From NCBI GenBank assembly GCA_964465355.1, contig CAYXJZ010000011.1, forward strand, positions 1 through 53,687: a DNA stretch of 53,687 nucleotides, written 5' to 3'. The stretch's first letter is position 1, and each line of letters starts with the position of its first letter. The stretch comes from JAABTL01 sp964465355. GTDB lineage: Bacteria; Deinococcota; Deinococci; Deinococcales; Trueperaceae. The notes below the pieces were generated by a model, which worked only from the letters and a program-made list of their open reading frames with translations, was not told where the DNA came from and did not search any database. The translations under genes and the position numbers were made by a program. Of the stretch, positions 40,898 to 48,422 are shown in pieces.

Positions 40898-40987
40898 GGC
40901 CGCCTCGGGTAGAGGGGCAGGGGCGAGCAAGGCGAGACCGAAGCCTCGCCCCACTCCGCCGTCCGTGACTTGCCCAGACTCGCGATG

Positions 40988-41225
40988 CCACACCCGGACG
41001 CGCCTTGCATCGCCGGGCCATGCCTGCCACACCCAGCCACACCGAGCCAGACCTGACCTTGCCTTGCCCAGCCGAGCCTAGACTTGCCGGACCGTGCCTT
41101 GCCTGCCACGCCATGACCGACCTTACGGAGCACTGCCGCGCCCAACCGAGACCTACCGGACCCAGCCATGCCAGCCATGCCCAGGCCAACCACGCTGCGC
41201 CAAACCGCGCCTAACCATGCCTGCC
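40988..41225. repeat. Degenerate 5-base-period repeat block
   Basis: CC recurs every five bases on the plus strand (GG on the minus). From 41032 to 41103, 14 of 15 successive 5-base steps hold CC in exact register; the wider block has a few one-base slips. Frequent units are CCTTG, CCATG, CCGAG and CCGGA. It occupies the 331-base gap 40898..41228, the only large gap in an operon whose genes otherwise overlap. The other 90 bases of the gap (40898..40987) hold nothing I recognise. Confidence 0.85.
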
Positions 41226-41228
41226 AAG

Positions 41229-41765
41229 TCATCGAACTGCCGCCTGCGCCGCTCCGCGCCGACGCATCCGCGCCGCTGGCCGGGGGTCGGGCGGCAATGC
41301 GGCCACCATCGCGTCCACTGCCTCGGCCAACTCACCGAATACCCGCGCCCGCTCGGCCCAGGCGTGGGCCTCCGCAAGTAGTCGATCAAGCACCTGTTGT
41401 CGGTATGCCGGGGTAGCCGCCGCCTGCTCGGTCGAGACGTACTGCCGACGGTCCTCAGTCAGCAGGTCATCCTCCGGGGTCTCCACATGCAAGAACGCTC
41501 GGAACTCCTTCTCTCCCTCCCGTGACGGGACCACGGTCACCACGGCCCCGATGAGCCTCCGCGCCTGACTCAGACGGTGCTCGTGCGCCGCCCTCTGGTC
41601 GTCCCACTCGAAGGCTGCATGCGTTGGCGCAGAGGGGTCTCGGGCATCGTCAAGCACCCGCTCGGGCGTCAGTGGGTCGCGGCCGGCCAGTGCGGACAGA
41701 TGGTCCCCCACTGCCTGCGCGTCGAGGGGGCCAGCGCGGAAGCCGTCTCTGAACCGGTAGACCAT
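41229..41765 (-). CDS. Early-left protein of unknown function
   Basis: 178 residues. A basic helical middle (RAAHEHRLSQARRLIGAVVT) and a long C-terminal helix (RLLAEAHAWAERARVFGELA). Ends immediately beside the repeat block. Start ATG 41765 overlaps the previous stop. Confidence 0.6.
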   Translation of the reverse strand: MVYRFRDGFRAGPLDAQAVGDHLSALAGRDPLTPERVLDDARDPSAPTHAAFEWDDQRAAHEHRLSQARRLIGAVVTVVPSREGEKEFRAFLHVETPEDDLLTEDRRQYVSTEQAAATPAYRQQVLDRLLAEAHAWAERARVFGELAEAVDAMVAALPPDPRPAARMRRRGAAQAAVR

Positions 41766-42361
41766 CACTGCACCTCCACGGCTTCGACCACATGGAAGCG
41801 CCCGTACTGACCATCCTTCTCAGGGCGCCACTCGCCTACGCCGACACCGAACCCGGCGATGTCGAACAGGTTCACGATCTGCTCAAGGCTCAGGGCCAGG
41901 GGGTTGTACACGATGTCGAGCTGCACGCTCCACGGGTCGAACTGACCGCGGTAGCGAATGTCCGCCGTGCCCATCCCGACGCGGACCATGTCCTCTCGCA
42001 TTGTCGGCTCGCTACCCTCGATCTTGACTAGCTCACCGTTGACGTGGAAGGCACCGCGAGCGACGGTCATCGGCAGGCCGTCCACGTATCGGCAGGCACC
42101 GACGGCTGCGGCCTTGAACGCCACCACTGGGAAGCCGTAGCCGCCTTCCGGGCGAGGGTAGAGGCTGTCGCGGAAGTCTTGCTCGGGGTCCTTCGCCTCC
42201 TTGCCGCCCTTCGCCTTCTTCATCTGCTTGTCGAGCATGAGCTTCTTGGCCTTCTCGCTCCATGCGTGGCAGATGAGAGGGCTATCGCCCTGTAGGCGGA
42301 TGCTGGTGCGGTGCCTCGTCACTCCCGGCACTGATACGGTCACTCCTGCTGCTTTGCTCAT
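41765..42361 (-). CDS. Conserved phage protein near the recombination genes
   Basis: 198 residues from ATG 42361. Recognisable features are GDSPLICHAWSEKAKKLMLD, a Lys-rich segment, GFPVVAFKAAAVGACRY and GFGVGVGEWRPEKDG. This protein type is frequent in phages with no assigned role that I know. Lying next to RecT and YqaJ genes, it may bind single-stranded nucleic acid (inference). Confidence 0.65.
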   Translation of the reverse strand: MSKAAGVTVSVPGVTRHRTSIRLQGDSPLICHAWSEKAKKLMLDKQMKKAKGGKEAKDPEQDFRDSLYPRPEGGYGFPVVAFKAAAVGACRYVDGLPMTVARGAFHVNGELVKIEGSEPTMREDMVRVGMGTADIRYRGQFDPWSVQLDIVYNPLALSLEQIVNLFDIAGFGVGVGEWRPEKDGQYGRFHVVEAVEVQ

Positions 42362-42555
42362 GTTTCCTTCCTCTCTCGCCATTCCGTCGGCGGATTGCTG
42401 CGCCACCAGGTCTTCTCATCGGTCATGTGCCGCACGTACCAAGACCCGTACATGTCGATCTGCCCGAGACGCCAGGGGCCATCGTTCGTACGGACCTCGA
42501 CCACTTGGCCAGGTTCTGGGTTCCTCACTTCGGGGGTGGAGCGGAGGATGGTCAT
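42358..42555 (-). CDS. Small beta-rich protein
   Basis: 65 residues. PGQVVEVRTNDGPWRLGQID suggests an SH3- or Tudor-like small barrel. Overlaps both neighbours by four bases. No family recognised. Confidence 0.55.
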   Translation of the reverse strand: MTILRSTPEVRNPEPGQVVEVRTNDGPWRLGQIDMYGSWYVRHMTDEKTWWRSNPPTEWRERKET

Positions 42556-42791
42556 GGGGCGGCCCTCCGCCGACGCCGCCGCTTCTTCTTCGGTGCTTCG
42601 GGTGCCAACCTCTCCACCGCATCGTCCGTACCCTCAACGAACACGCGGCCCGATGGTGTTAGCTCAGCGATGACTTGCCCAGGCCAACCGCGAAGGGTCT
42701 CCAAGGTCGGGAACCCCGTGCAGGCCTCCAGCTCTATGGCGTCGTCAAGGTCAAGGAAGGCTCGGGAATCGAGGATGAGGTGGGTGGTCAC
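42552..42791 (-). CDS. Small protein with poly-basic C-terminus
   Basis: 79 residues from GTG 42791, whose GTGA overlaps the RecT stop. It ends APKKKRRRRRRAAP, a run of nine basic residues, likely to bind nucleic acid or the membrane. No family recognised. Confidence 0.55.
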   Translation of the reverse strand: MTTHLILDSRAFLDLDDAIELEACTGFPTLETLRGWPGQVIAELTPSGRVFVEGTDDAVERLAPEAPKKKRRRRRRAAP

Positions 42792-43558
42792 GGCTGGCCC
42801 TCGGGGAACAGCCCGGCTTCGCGCAGGTCTCGCGCTTCGATCTCGGCCAGTTCCTCTGGGGAGGGCGTCCACTCGCCGTCTGCCGAGACATCGACAGCAC
42901 GAGACTCAACGTCCACGGCGTCATCGACTGGCGCAGGCTTGGCCGTGAGCGCGTTCAGGAGGCCCTGGGAGCCGGTGGTGGCTTCGGTGGGGGTGGGTGC
43001 CCAGTCCTGGACTTCCTCCGCGATAGAGAAGCCACCCAGCACGTCAGCGAAGGCGTCACGCAAGGCGAAGGCGCGAGAGCGGAAGAACATCATGCGCTCG
43101 GGCGAGTTCTTCCACGGTCCCGCCTTGCCCCAGAGGCCTGCGGTCTTGGCGTCGGCCACGCTGAACTCGCGACGGGTAACGCCCTCCACGTCCTTGCGCT
43201 CGCACTCGTACCAGGCGTGCCGCGCATCCCCTTGGCCTTCGGTGCCGGACCGCTGCGCCTTGAGCAAGCCGGAGCGCAGCACCAGAGCGATGGGGCCGTC
43301 GCCGTAGAGGCTCGGGACGCCGTTCACCACCATCGTGTACTTCAAAGTCGCAATCGGTGGCAGCCCTACTTCGGCCCCGGCCATGAGCGCCACCAGCACC
43401 TTGGCGGGCGTGTCCAGGCCGCGCGGAGTCATGCTCGCGTTCTTGATCGCCGTGGCGATGGTCCAGGCGTCACCCAGGTTGGCGAGGACAGCGCCGCCAC
43501 CAACGGTCATGCTGATGGCATCCAGCTTCGTGCGCTTCTCTGCTACTTCGATGCTCAT
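42788..43558 (-). CDS. recT: RecT-family single-strand annealing protein
   Basis: 256 residues. LAALDTPAK-type RecT core visible as MTPRGLDTPAKVLVALMAGA, EVGLPPIATLKYTMVVNGVP, LYGDGPIALV, and KNSPERMMFFRSRAFALRDA. The C-terminus is long and acidic, typical of annealing proteins. It pairs with the YqaJ exonuclease upstream to form a two-gene recombination system. ATGA-type overlap with that gene. Confidence 0.9.
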   Translation of the reverse strand: MSIEVAEKRTKLDAISMTVGGGAVLANLGDAWTIATAIKNASMTPRGLDTPAKVLVALMAGAEVGLPPIATLKYTMVVNGVPSLYGDGPIALVLRSGLLKAQRSGTEGQGDARHAWYECERKDVEGVTRREFSVADAKTAGLWGKAGPWKNSPERMMFFRSRAFALRDAFADVLGGFSIAEEVQDWAPTPTEATTGSQGLLNALTAKPAPVDDAVDVESRAVDVSADGEWTPSPEELAEIEARDLREAGLFPEGQP

Positions 43559-44463
43559 GCTCTCTCCTTCACGCTCAGTGAGCGCACGCCGTTCTTGTTG
43601 GCGTAGTAGGTGACGCCGCCGAAGGGCGAATAGCCTTCATCCGCGTCCCCGAGGGCGTGAATCAGCTTCTCCTTGGCCTCTTCCTTGGCGACGGCGATCA
43701 ACTTCTCTTGCTCTTTGATGGCCTCGTAGCGCTCGATCAGGTCGGCATCGATCTCCACGGACTTGCCCGGCTCGCGCTTGACCACCTTCAGCGTCTCGAT
43801 AGACGGAACCTCGGCGGGTGGGATGCCGGGGATGACGTGCTCAAACCAGAAGTGCTCAACGCGGGCCAGAATCTCCTTCTGCAGCTCGGGCAACTCTTCG
43901 ACGACATACAGCCGCTTCTCGGCGCCGGGCACCAGCAGGATGGACCCGTCGGCGCGGTCGATGCGGGCGGCTCCGGCACCAGGCACTCGCAACAGCACCG
44001 GCACCTGGCAGACTCCCGCCTTCGTGTTCATCAGGCCGACTTGCGTCTGTGCGATGAACCGCAGCGGGATTTCGTCCGTGCCGGGCTTGCCCCAGCCGTT
44101 CTCTTCGGGGCGCCACGTCGGACCGGCGAAGATGCCCGTCGTCTTCGCTTCGGCCGTCTGGTTGGCCAACGGCAGATACCCGTCCAACTGGGCGCGAAGG
44201 ATGCCGTTCGGATGCATGGCCACGCGCCCGGTCTCGACTGGCTGCCCGACCTCCTGCGCGAGCCAGTCGATGAGGAACGGTTCGGCATCGTTGCCGAAGG
44301 CGGCGTCTTCGCTGTCGGTCTCCTTGAGTTCGATGAGCCGGCGCTTGGCCATGTAGACATCGGTGATGTTGCGAAAAGGATCAAGGCCCAGCAGGGCAGG
44401 TACGTCACTCGCTCCGCAGAAGTTGGCACGTTCCTCCAACTGCTGAACCGACATGGCGGCCAT
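43555..44463 (-). CDS. YqaJ-type viral recombinase exonuclease
   Basis: About 302 residues from ATG 44463. CGASDVPALLGLDPF is the YqaJ start motif, followed by an Asp/Glu region (AQLDGYLPLANQTAEAKTTG) that holds the D...ExK nuclease centre. The C-terminal third is coiled coil (KEQEKLIAVAKEEAKEKLIH). It resects DNA ends for the annealing protein. Confidence 0.9.
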   Translation of the reverse strand: MAAMSVQQLEERANFCGASDVPALLGLDPFRNITDVYMAKRRLIELKETDSEDAAFGNDAEPFLIDWLAQEVGQPVETGRVAMHPNGILRAQLDGYLPLANQTAEAKTTGIFAGPTWRPEENGWGKPGTDEIPLRFIAQTQVGLMNTKAGVCQVPVLLRVPGAGAARIDRADGSILLVPGAEKRLYVVEELPELQKEILARVEHFWFEHVIPGIPPAEVPSIETLKVVKREPGKSVEIDADLIERYEAIKEQEKLIAVAKEEAKEKLIHALGDADEGYSPFGGVTYYANKNGVRSLSVKERA

Positions 44464-44699
44464 CAGCGCCCCCTCTCGTGGTACTTGTCCACCAGCAGCT
44501 CGACGGCCTTGATTCGCGTGCGACCCCAGCCGACCTGCCCGCCCTTGGCCGAGTAGACGGCCCAAGGAAGGTCGGACCGACCACCGCTGACCCGCTTCAC
44601 GTTGCCCAGGAACACGTCGCCAGGCAGGGCGTAGACGGCTGCGTCTCGACCTTCCAGGTGGTAGTAGCCCCTGCGTCCCTTTGTGTAGATGCCGGGCAT
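44463..44699 (-). CDS. Small early-left protein of unknown function
   Basis: 78 residues, basic, with aromatic residues (PGIYTKGRRGYYHLEGRDAA). Beta-rich, perhaps a small barrel. Shares one base with each neighbour. Confidence 0.55.
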   Translation of the reverse strand: MPGIYTKGRRGYYHLEGRDAAVYALPGDVFLGNVKRVSGGRSDLPWAVYSAKGGQVGWGRTRIKAVELLVDKYHERGR

Positions 44700-44968
44700 C
44701 AGCCGAGCGCCTTCTCGATGCGGGAGGCGGTGGCCTTGTCCGACTCGTAGACCTCTAGGGAGTCGTCAGGCGGGGTGGAACCTCGCAGGCACCATGCAGC
44801 CCGCTCGAAGTCCCCCCGCGTCGGCCAGTCCTCACGGTCCAGGCCGAGGGCGGAGAGCACGGCGTCCAACTGGCGTGGCTCGAAGCCGCCGTAAGCCTCG
44901 TACAGCGCGGCGGCGATGAACAGCACGGCGCCCTGCACCGGTACCAGAGCAATGCGGTCGTCAGACAC
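44699..44968 (-). CDS. Early-left protein of unknown function
   Basis: 89 residues, acidic and helical (AVLFIAAALYEAYGGFEPRQ). Overlaps the next upstream gene by eight bases. No family recognised. Confidence 0.55.
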   Translation of the reverse strand: MSDDRIALVPVQGAVLFIAAALYEAYGGFEPRQLDAVLSALGLDREDWPTRGDFERAAWCLRGSTPPDDSLEVYESDKATASRIEKALG

Positions 44969-45410
44969 CGGTGGCCTCCCACGGTCGCCCAGTTGCTGGG
45001 TCCAGCAGGTCGGAGTGCTTCCGGCACGCCGCGTACGCTTCCTCCACGGCCTCGAACAGGCGCACGAACTCGACGGGCATGATCTTCTGTGCCGCGAACA
45101 CGTCGCAGCCGCTGCGGTCCATGTACCGGCGGATCAGGCTCGCGCGGAAGTACGCCTGTTCGATGGCGACCGCCTCAGCGACCGTCAGCGTCTCGTCCGA
45201 AGGGTCAGTCAATCGTCGCCAGCCCTGCACGCGGACAGCCTCCTTGAACACTGGGGTGCGGATGTTGCCGGGGATGGGCGCGAGTTCGGTGCGGACCAGT
45301 TCGTCTTCGAACTCGAACGGCACGGCGTCACGCAGACCGTCCTGGGTGCCGAGCACCATCACGCGCTCGCCGATGGCGGGCAGTTCGTCGTGGGGGCTGA
45401 TCCAGGGCAT
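44961..45410 (-). CDS. Early-left protein, DUF551-like start
   Basis: 149 residues. WISPHDELPAIGERVMVLGT resembles the DUF551 start (W-I-x-x-x-D-x-L-P-x-x-G-x-x-V-L) seen in many phage proteins; a helical extension of about 70 residues follows. Role unknown. Confidence 0.55.
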   Translation of the reverse strand: MPWISPHDELPAIGERVMVLGTQDGLRDAVPFEFEDELVRTELAPIPGNIRTPVFKEAVRVQGWRRLTDPSDETLTVAEAVAIEQAYFRASLIRRYMDRSGCDVFAAQKIMPVEFVRLFEAVEEAYAACRKHSDLLDPATGRPWEATGV

Positions 45411-45673
45411 CAGAAGAACCTCCGACCGGTGTTCTTCATGCCGCTGTCGCTGCGCAAGACCTTCCGGCCCATCTCTGCCAGTGCCCGGCGCTCTTCGCGG
45501 GCGTGGCGCTCCATCTCAGTGAGCGTCATGTAGGGACCAACCTTGGCGGTGCTGACACGGACGCCAGTGCGGCGGTTCGAGCGGACGAACGACTCGCGCA
45601 GCAGGACTTCGTGCGCGTTGACGGGTTCGCGGACTGTGGCCGGCCAGTCGCTGGGGGTGATGGGGGAGCGCAT
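45410..45673 (-). CDS. Basic early-left protein of unknown function
   Basis: 87 residues from ATG 45673. Strongly basic, helical C-terminal half (TLTEMERHAREERRALAEMG). No family recognised. Confidence 0.55.
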   Translation of the reverse strand: MRSPITPSDWPATVREPVNAHEVLLRESFVRSNRRTGVRVSTAKVGPYMTLTEMERHAREERRALAEMGRKVLRSDSGMKNTGRRFF

Positions 45674-46074
45674 CACGCGGCCGCCCCACGAGCAACAGCC
45701 ACCTGGTGCTGCCTGCGAGCCTCGACGAACGCCTCGACGTTCACGGCCCGAGCGCCAGCCTTCACCAAGGCGTTGACCAGGACGCTCGCCAGCTCGGCGG
45801 GGGAGATGCTGATGTCGCGCTCTTGGGCCAGGTGGTCGCTGAGGCGTTGCGCTGCCTGAGCACTCAAGAGGTCTTCGGCGATCTGTTCGACGGTGGCGTC
45901 GGAGTCGCTGAACTCGGCGACGGCGTCAGCGAAGGTGGCGAAGCTCGCGTGGTCCAACAGCAGCTCTTCGGCGCCTTCGATGCCCAGAGCCTTGCGCCAG
46001 TCGCGCGGTTCGTGGTCCCAAGAGGCAGGCGTAGCGGTGCGCCAGTTGTCGTATCCAGAGGGGAGGCCGTCCAT
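45673..46074 (-). CDS. Acidic early-left protein of unknown function
   Basis: 133 residues from ATG 46074. Very acidic helical middle (ADAVAEFSDSDATVEQIAED), then a helical end. Overlaps the first gene of the operon by one base. No family recognised. Confidence 0.55.
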   Translation of the reverse strand: MDGLPSGYDNWRTATPASWDHEPRDWRKALGIEGAEELLLDHASFATFADAVAEFSDSDATVEQIAEDLLSAQAAQRLSDHLAQERDISISPAELASVLVNALVKAGARAVNVEAFVEARRQHQVAVARGAAA

Positions 46075-46298
46075 CACGCCGCCCACCTCTCCATGCTCGC
46101 CAGCCGCTTGCGAGCGCCAGAGAGCTTCCGCTCGGCAATCTCGAAGCCCATCGCATCGAACGGGTTGTGGGTGAGTCGTTTGACTTCCGCTTCCCACTTG
46201 GCGATGGCGGCGACGAGGCTGGGGATGCTCTCGCGTTTCTGGGGTGGCGTGAAGCCGTGGTCGTGGAGGTAGATGCCGCCGTGGGTGCTAGAGTTCAT
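46074..46298 (-). CDS. First gene of the left early operon
   Basis: 74 residues, TAGGAGGAACA before ATG, an excellent ribosome site. Helical (SIPSLVAAIAKWEAEVKRLT) and basic. By position it could be an early regulator, as lambda N is, but no motif supports this. Confidence 0.6.
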   Translation of the reverse strand: MNSSTHGGIYLHDHGFTPPQKRESIPSLVAAIAKWEAEVKRLTHNPFDAMGFEIAERKLSGARKRLASMERWAA

Positions 46299-46317
46299 TG
46301 TTCCTCCTAGTGGGAAT

Positions 46318-46351
46318 CAAGGCGCCGCTCTTGGTAGGGGTAGGCGCCTTG
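46318..46351 (-). promoter_or_regulatory. Leader hairpin of the left early operon
   Basis: CAAGGCGCC pairs perfectly with GGCGCCTTG over nine bases around a 16-base loop, in the leader between promoter and first gene. No T run follows on the minus strand. It could be an antitermination site, an attenuator or a message stabiliser. Confidence 0.5.
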
Positions 46352-46362
46352 TTGCTAAGGGG

Positions 46363-46393
46363 ATTATAGCACCAGTAATAATCTCCTTGTCAA
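46363..46393 (-). promoter_or_regulatory. Leftward early promoter (PL-like) with operator
   Basis: On the minus strand TTGACA (46388..46393), 19-base spacer, TATAAT (46363..46368) with an extended TG (TGCTATAAT). The spacer contains GCACCAGTAATAA (46369..46381), identical to the right operator, within arms GATTAT/ATAATC. This is the best consensus promoter in the window. Confidence 0.8.
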
Positions 46394-46468
46394 CATCCCA
46401 CCAGCAGAGATAACTCAGAATCGGCCGTTTCGCGTGACCGGTCCGCCAGCAAAAAGCCGCAGAGGCGC

Positions 46469-46474
46469 TAGGCT
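46469..46474 (+). promoter_or_regulatory. -10 box of a likely leaderless lipoprotein message
   Basis: TAGGCT ends six bases before the ATG at 46481, with no ribosome site between, the TANNNT arrangement of leaderless genes. No good -35 is visible. Confidence 0.45.
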
Positions 46475-46480
46475 GAAGTC

Positions 46481-46945
46481 ATGAGAAAGCTCGCCTTGCT
46501 CTTTGTGGCCTTGCTCCTGATGTCTGGATGCGGGCTATTCGAGAGCGAACCGCCGAACCGAACCACCGAGATCCAGGTGCATCGCTTCGCGCCCGTTCGT
46601 GTCAGCGGCAGCCCGGGCCAGCCCATGCGCGCCATCGAGGTGATGGCGAGAGTCACGGTCAGGAACACGACCCCCGACCCGATCTGGATCATCGGCGGCA
46701 CCGACTGGTGGCTAAGGACTCAGGACGGGCGCGTCTTCAGTAGTCGTCCGCAGTCCGGGAAGCTCAACGTCAGTCAGTGCAGCCGCGACATCGTGACCCC
46801 TGGCGGGACCGTCGGATGCGACGTCTTCTTCTACTTCGGCGACTGGCGCACAGATGCTGAAGTGCTGCCGGCCAGGTTGTCGTACAGCGAACCATTCGGC
46901 AACAGCTCGGGTCGGGTTGACTTCGACGCCTATACGGAGTGGTGA
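46481..46945 (+). CDS. Prophage lipoprotein (cargo)
   Basis: 154 residues. Lipoprotein signal RKLALLFVALLLMSGCGLFE with lipobox LMSGC, then a beta-sandwich-like domain with paired Cys (SQCSRDIVTPGGTVGCDVFF). It resembles DUF4352-type extracellular domains. Independently transcribed between the left early promoter and attR, so it should be expressed in the lysogen. Exported prophage lipoproteins often block superinfecting phages or alter the host surface; that role is inference. Confidence 0.8.
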   Translation: MRKLALLFVALLLMSGCGLFESEPPNRTTEIQVHRFAPVRVSGSPGQPMRAIEVMARVTVRNTTPDPIWIIGGTDWWLRTQDGRVFSSRPQSGKLNVSQCSRDIVTPGGTVGCDVFFYFGDWRTDAEVLPARLSYSEPFGNSSGRVDFDAYTEW

Positions 46946-47033
46946 GCCCTCGGCTCGCCAGAGTGTTCTGGGCCAGGTAGGCCCCGCTGCCCAAGTTCGT
47001 GAATCTCGAATGCGCGGGTGCACAAGCTGGCAC

Positions 47034-47075
47034 TGACAGCTGTCACTGCGCGAACTAGGACAATGCATGTAGGGT
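47034..47075 (+). promoter_or_regulatory. Promoter region of the Clp-fold proteinase gene
   Basis: A perfect 12-base palindrome TGACAGCTGTCA (47034..47045) overlaps a possible -35 CTGACA (47033..47038), with TAGGAC 17 bases on. TAGGGT (47070..47075) also lies six bases before ATG, like the neighbouring lipoprotein gene. The palindrome may be an operator. Confidence 0.45.
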
Positions 47076-47081
47076 CAACCC

Positions 47082-48104
47082 ATGAGCGATGCGGAGGCAT
47101 TCGAGGGCGCGAGTGTGGAGCCATCGCCGCAACGGTTCGACTTGTTCGCCTACGTGGGCGACATAACCGAAGCGGGGTATGAGCAGGTCATCAGAAAGGT
47201 GCTTGAAGCCAAGGCGCTGGGCGATGAGCCGAATCAACACGTAGTCTTCGGTCTGGTGACCTATGGCGGCTCCGCGGATGCCGCTTACAAGATCGCGCGG
47301 CATTTGCAGAAGCGCTACGAGACTGTGATCATGTTCGCCCCATATCAGTGCTATAGCGCGGGGACTCTGCTGTCGATTGGGGGGCACCAGCTGCTTACCT
47401 CGCCGTTCACAGAACTCGGCCCTTTGGACGTTCAGGTACCGAAGCGCGACGAGATCAGTGGGGAGCGCCGCTCCGGGCTGATGACCCAGGCGACCTTCCG
47501 CGCCCTGGGCGAGGCCGCATTCGAGCACTTCGAGCACTCCTTGCTTAGTATCGTGACGAGGAGCAGTGGAATGATCACCTTCGGCCTTGCGGCCGAGCTG
47601 AGCGCGAAGATGACAACGGGTTTACTGGGAAACGTCTATAGTCACATTGACCCGGACGGCGTTGGAAGCGATAAGCGCGACACGGATATCGCAGTGGCAT
47701 ACGCAATGCGGTTGGCGATGCACTCGGGAAACATCGGCAATGAGGCGATCTACCATCTCGTACACAGCTACCCGGCGCACGGGTTCGTGATAGATGACTG
47801 GGAAGTGAAGACCTTTTTCCACAATGTCGTGGAGGCGTCCGAAGATCTCATGGGTGTTTTCCGTAGAATTACGGAAGGGTGGAGCCCGGAGACCGGTGAG
47901 CCGAAGCTTGCACTAGCCAAGGTGACCAGTGAAGATGGGAGTAAGGAGACCCCCGATGACCAAGATCAGCAGGATACAGATTCCAAGGGTGGGCGCGAAG
48001 GAGAGGACGGCCGAACGGACGGAGAGCATGTGGGCCGTCGCGGGGCTCGGTCTGGCCGATCTGATCGCGGCGGCGCGTCTGCCAAGGGCGGTGACTCGGA
48101 ATAG
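47082..48104 (+). CDS. SDH/Clp-fold serine proteinase (cargo)
   Basis: 340 residues, cytoplasmic. Residues 20-260 follow the ClpP/SppA-like fold of the SDH-type proteinase family: VVFGLVTYGGSADAAYKIAR (oxyanion region), FAPYQCYSAGTLLSIGG with the Ser nucleophile in CYSAGT, then SPFTELGPLDVQV. The last 80 residues are hydrophilic and disordered (Asp, Gly, Arg, Ser). It has its own promoter, a terminator and lies beside attR, the usual place for lysogenic cargo. Proteins of this family are known from mobile elements and some anti-phage contexts; its substrate here is unknown. Confidence 0.8.
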   Translation: MSDAEAFEGASVEPSPQRFDLFAYVGDITEAGYEQVIRKVLEAKALGDEPNQHVVFGLVTYGGSADAAYKIARHLQKRYETVIMFAPYQCYSAGTLLSIGGHQLLTSPFTELGPLDVQVPKRDEISGERRSGLMTQATFRALGEAAFEHFEHSLLSIVTRSSGMITFGLAAELSAKMTTGLLGNVYSHIDPDGVGSDKRDTDIAVAYAMRLAMHSGNIGNEAIYHLVHSYPAHGFVIDDWEVKTFFHNVVEASEDLMGVFRRITEGWSPETGEPKLALAKVTSEDGSKETPDDQDQQDTDSKGGREGEDGRTDGEHVGRRGARSGRSDRGGASAKGGDSE

Positions 48105-48203
48105 TTCCGCGCGCGGGGTCCCGCAGCGCGGCGGCCAGCATGCTGATGTCGCAACACTTCGCCGGACCTAAACCCCTCCCCACTTACCTCCCAACCAAGG
48201 AGT

Positions 48204-48240
48204 CCGCCCCCGTGCTATTGCGTCGGGGGCGGTGTTCGTA
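48204..48240 (+). terminator. Terminator after the cargo gene
   Basis: CCGCCCCCG pairs with CGGGGGCGG over nine bases around an 11-base loop, followed by TGTTCGTAT. It would also stop leftward transcripts entering the prophage from the host promoter at attR. Confidence 0.8.
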
Positions 48241-48266
48241 TGGGGTTGTGGGCAGCTTCCCGGTTC

Positions 48267-48305
48267 ATTAAGAGTCAGCTGCTCTGCCAGTTGAGCTAAG
48301 GACCC
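48267..48305 (-). pseudogene. Truncated 5' half of tRNA-Lys at attR
   Basis: The minus strand carries the tRNA 5' end through the anticodon loop and then passes into prophage sequence. It keeps the native host promoter upstream, so a chimeric transcript beginning with a tRNA 5' half is possible. Confidence 0.8.
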
Positions 48306-48317
48306 TTGCCTGGCGCG
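48267..48317. repeat. attR: attR core
   Basis: Exact copy of 148..198. To its left is prophage DNA; to its right the native upstream region of the host tRNA-Lys gene. Confidence 0.93.
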
Positions 48318-48324
48318 CTCGCCA

Positions 48325-48353
48325 TCTTCGGCGATACGGACGGGTGATGTCAA
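48325..48353 (-). promoter_or_regulatory. Native tRNA-Lys promoter, now orphaned
   Basis: TTGACA (48348..48353) with CGAAGA at the aligned -10 position (48325..48330), 17-base spacer. Same layout as the prophage-borne copy at 206..234. Confidence 0.5.
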
Positions 48354-48422
48354 GTTTCGGGCGATCCCCGATGGTCGTGCCCACCAGAGGGCCCGACGTG
48401 CGAAGACCCTCCTGGCCGGACT

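Noticed and set aside
40764..41232. ORFs on both strands through the pentanucleotide repeat (Gly/Ala/Arg/Trp-rich on minus, Pro/His-rich on plus)
   Set aside because: The 5-base period gives long open frames without stops in several frames at once; no ribosome sites and no domain pattern.
48168..48353. Minus-strand ORF across attR
   Set aside because: Runs through a terminator hairpin and the tRNA fragment; no ribosome site.
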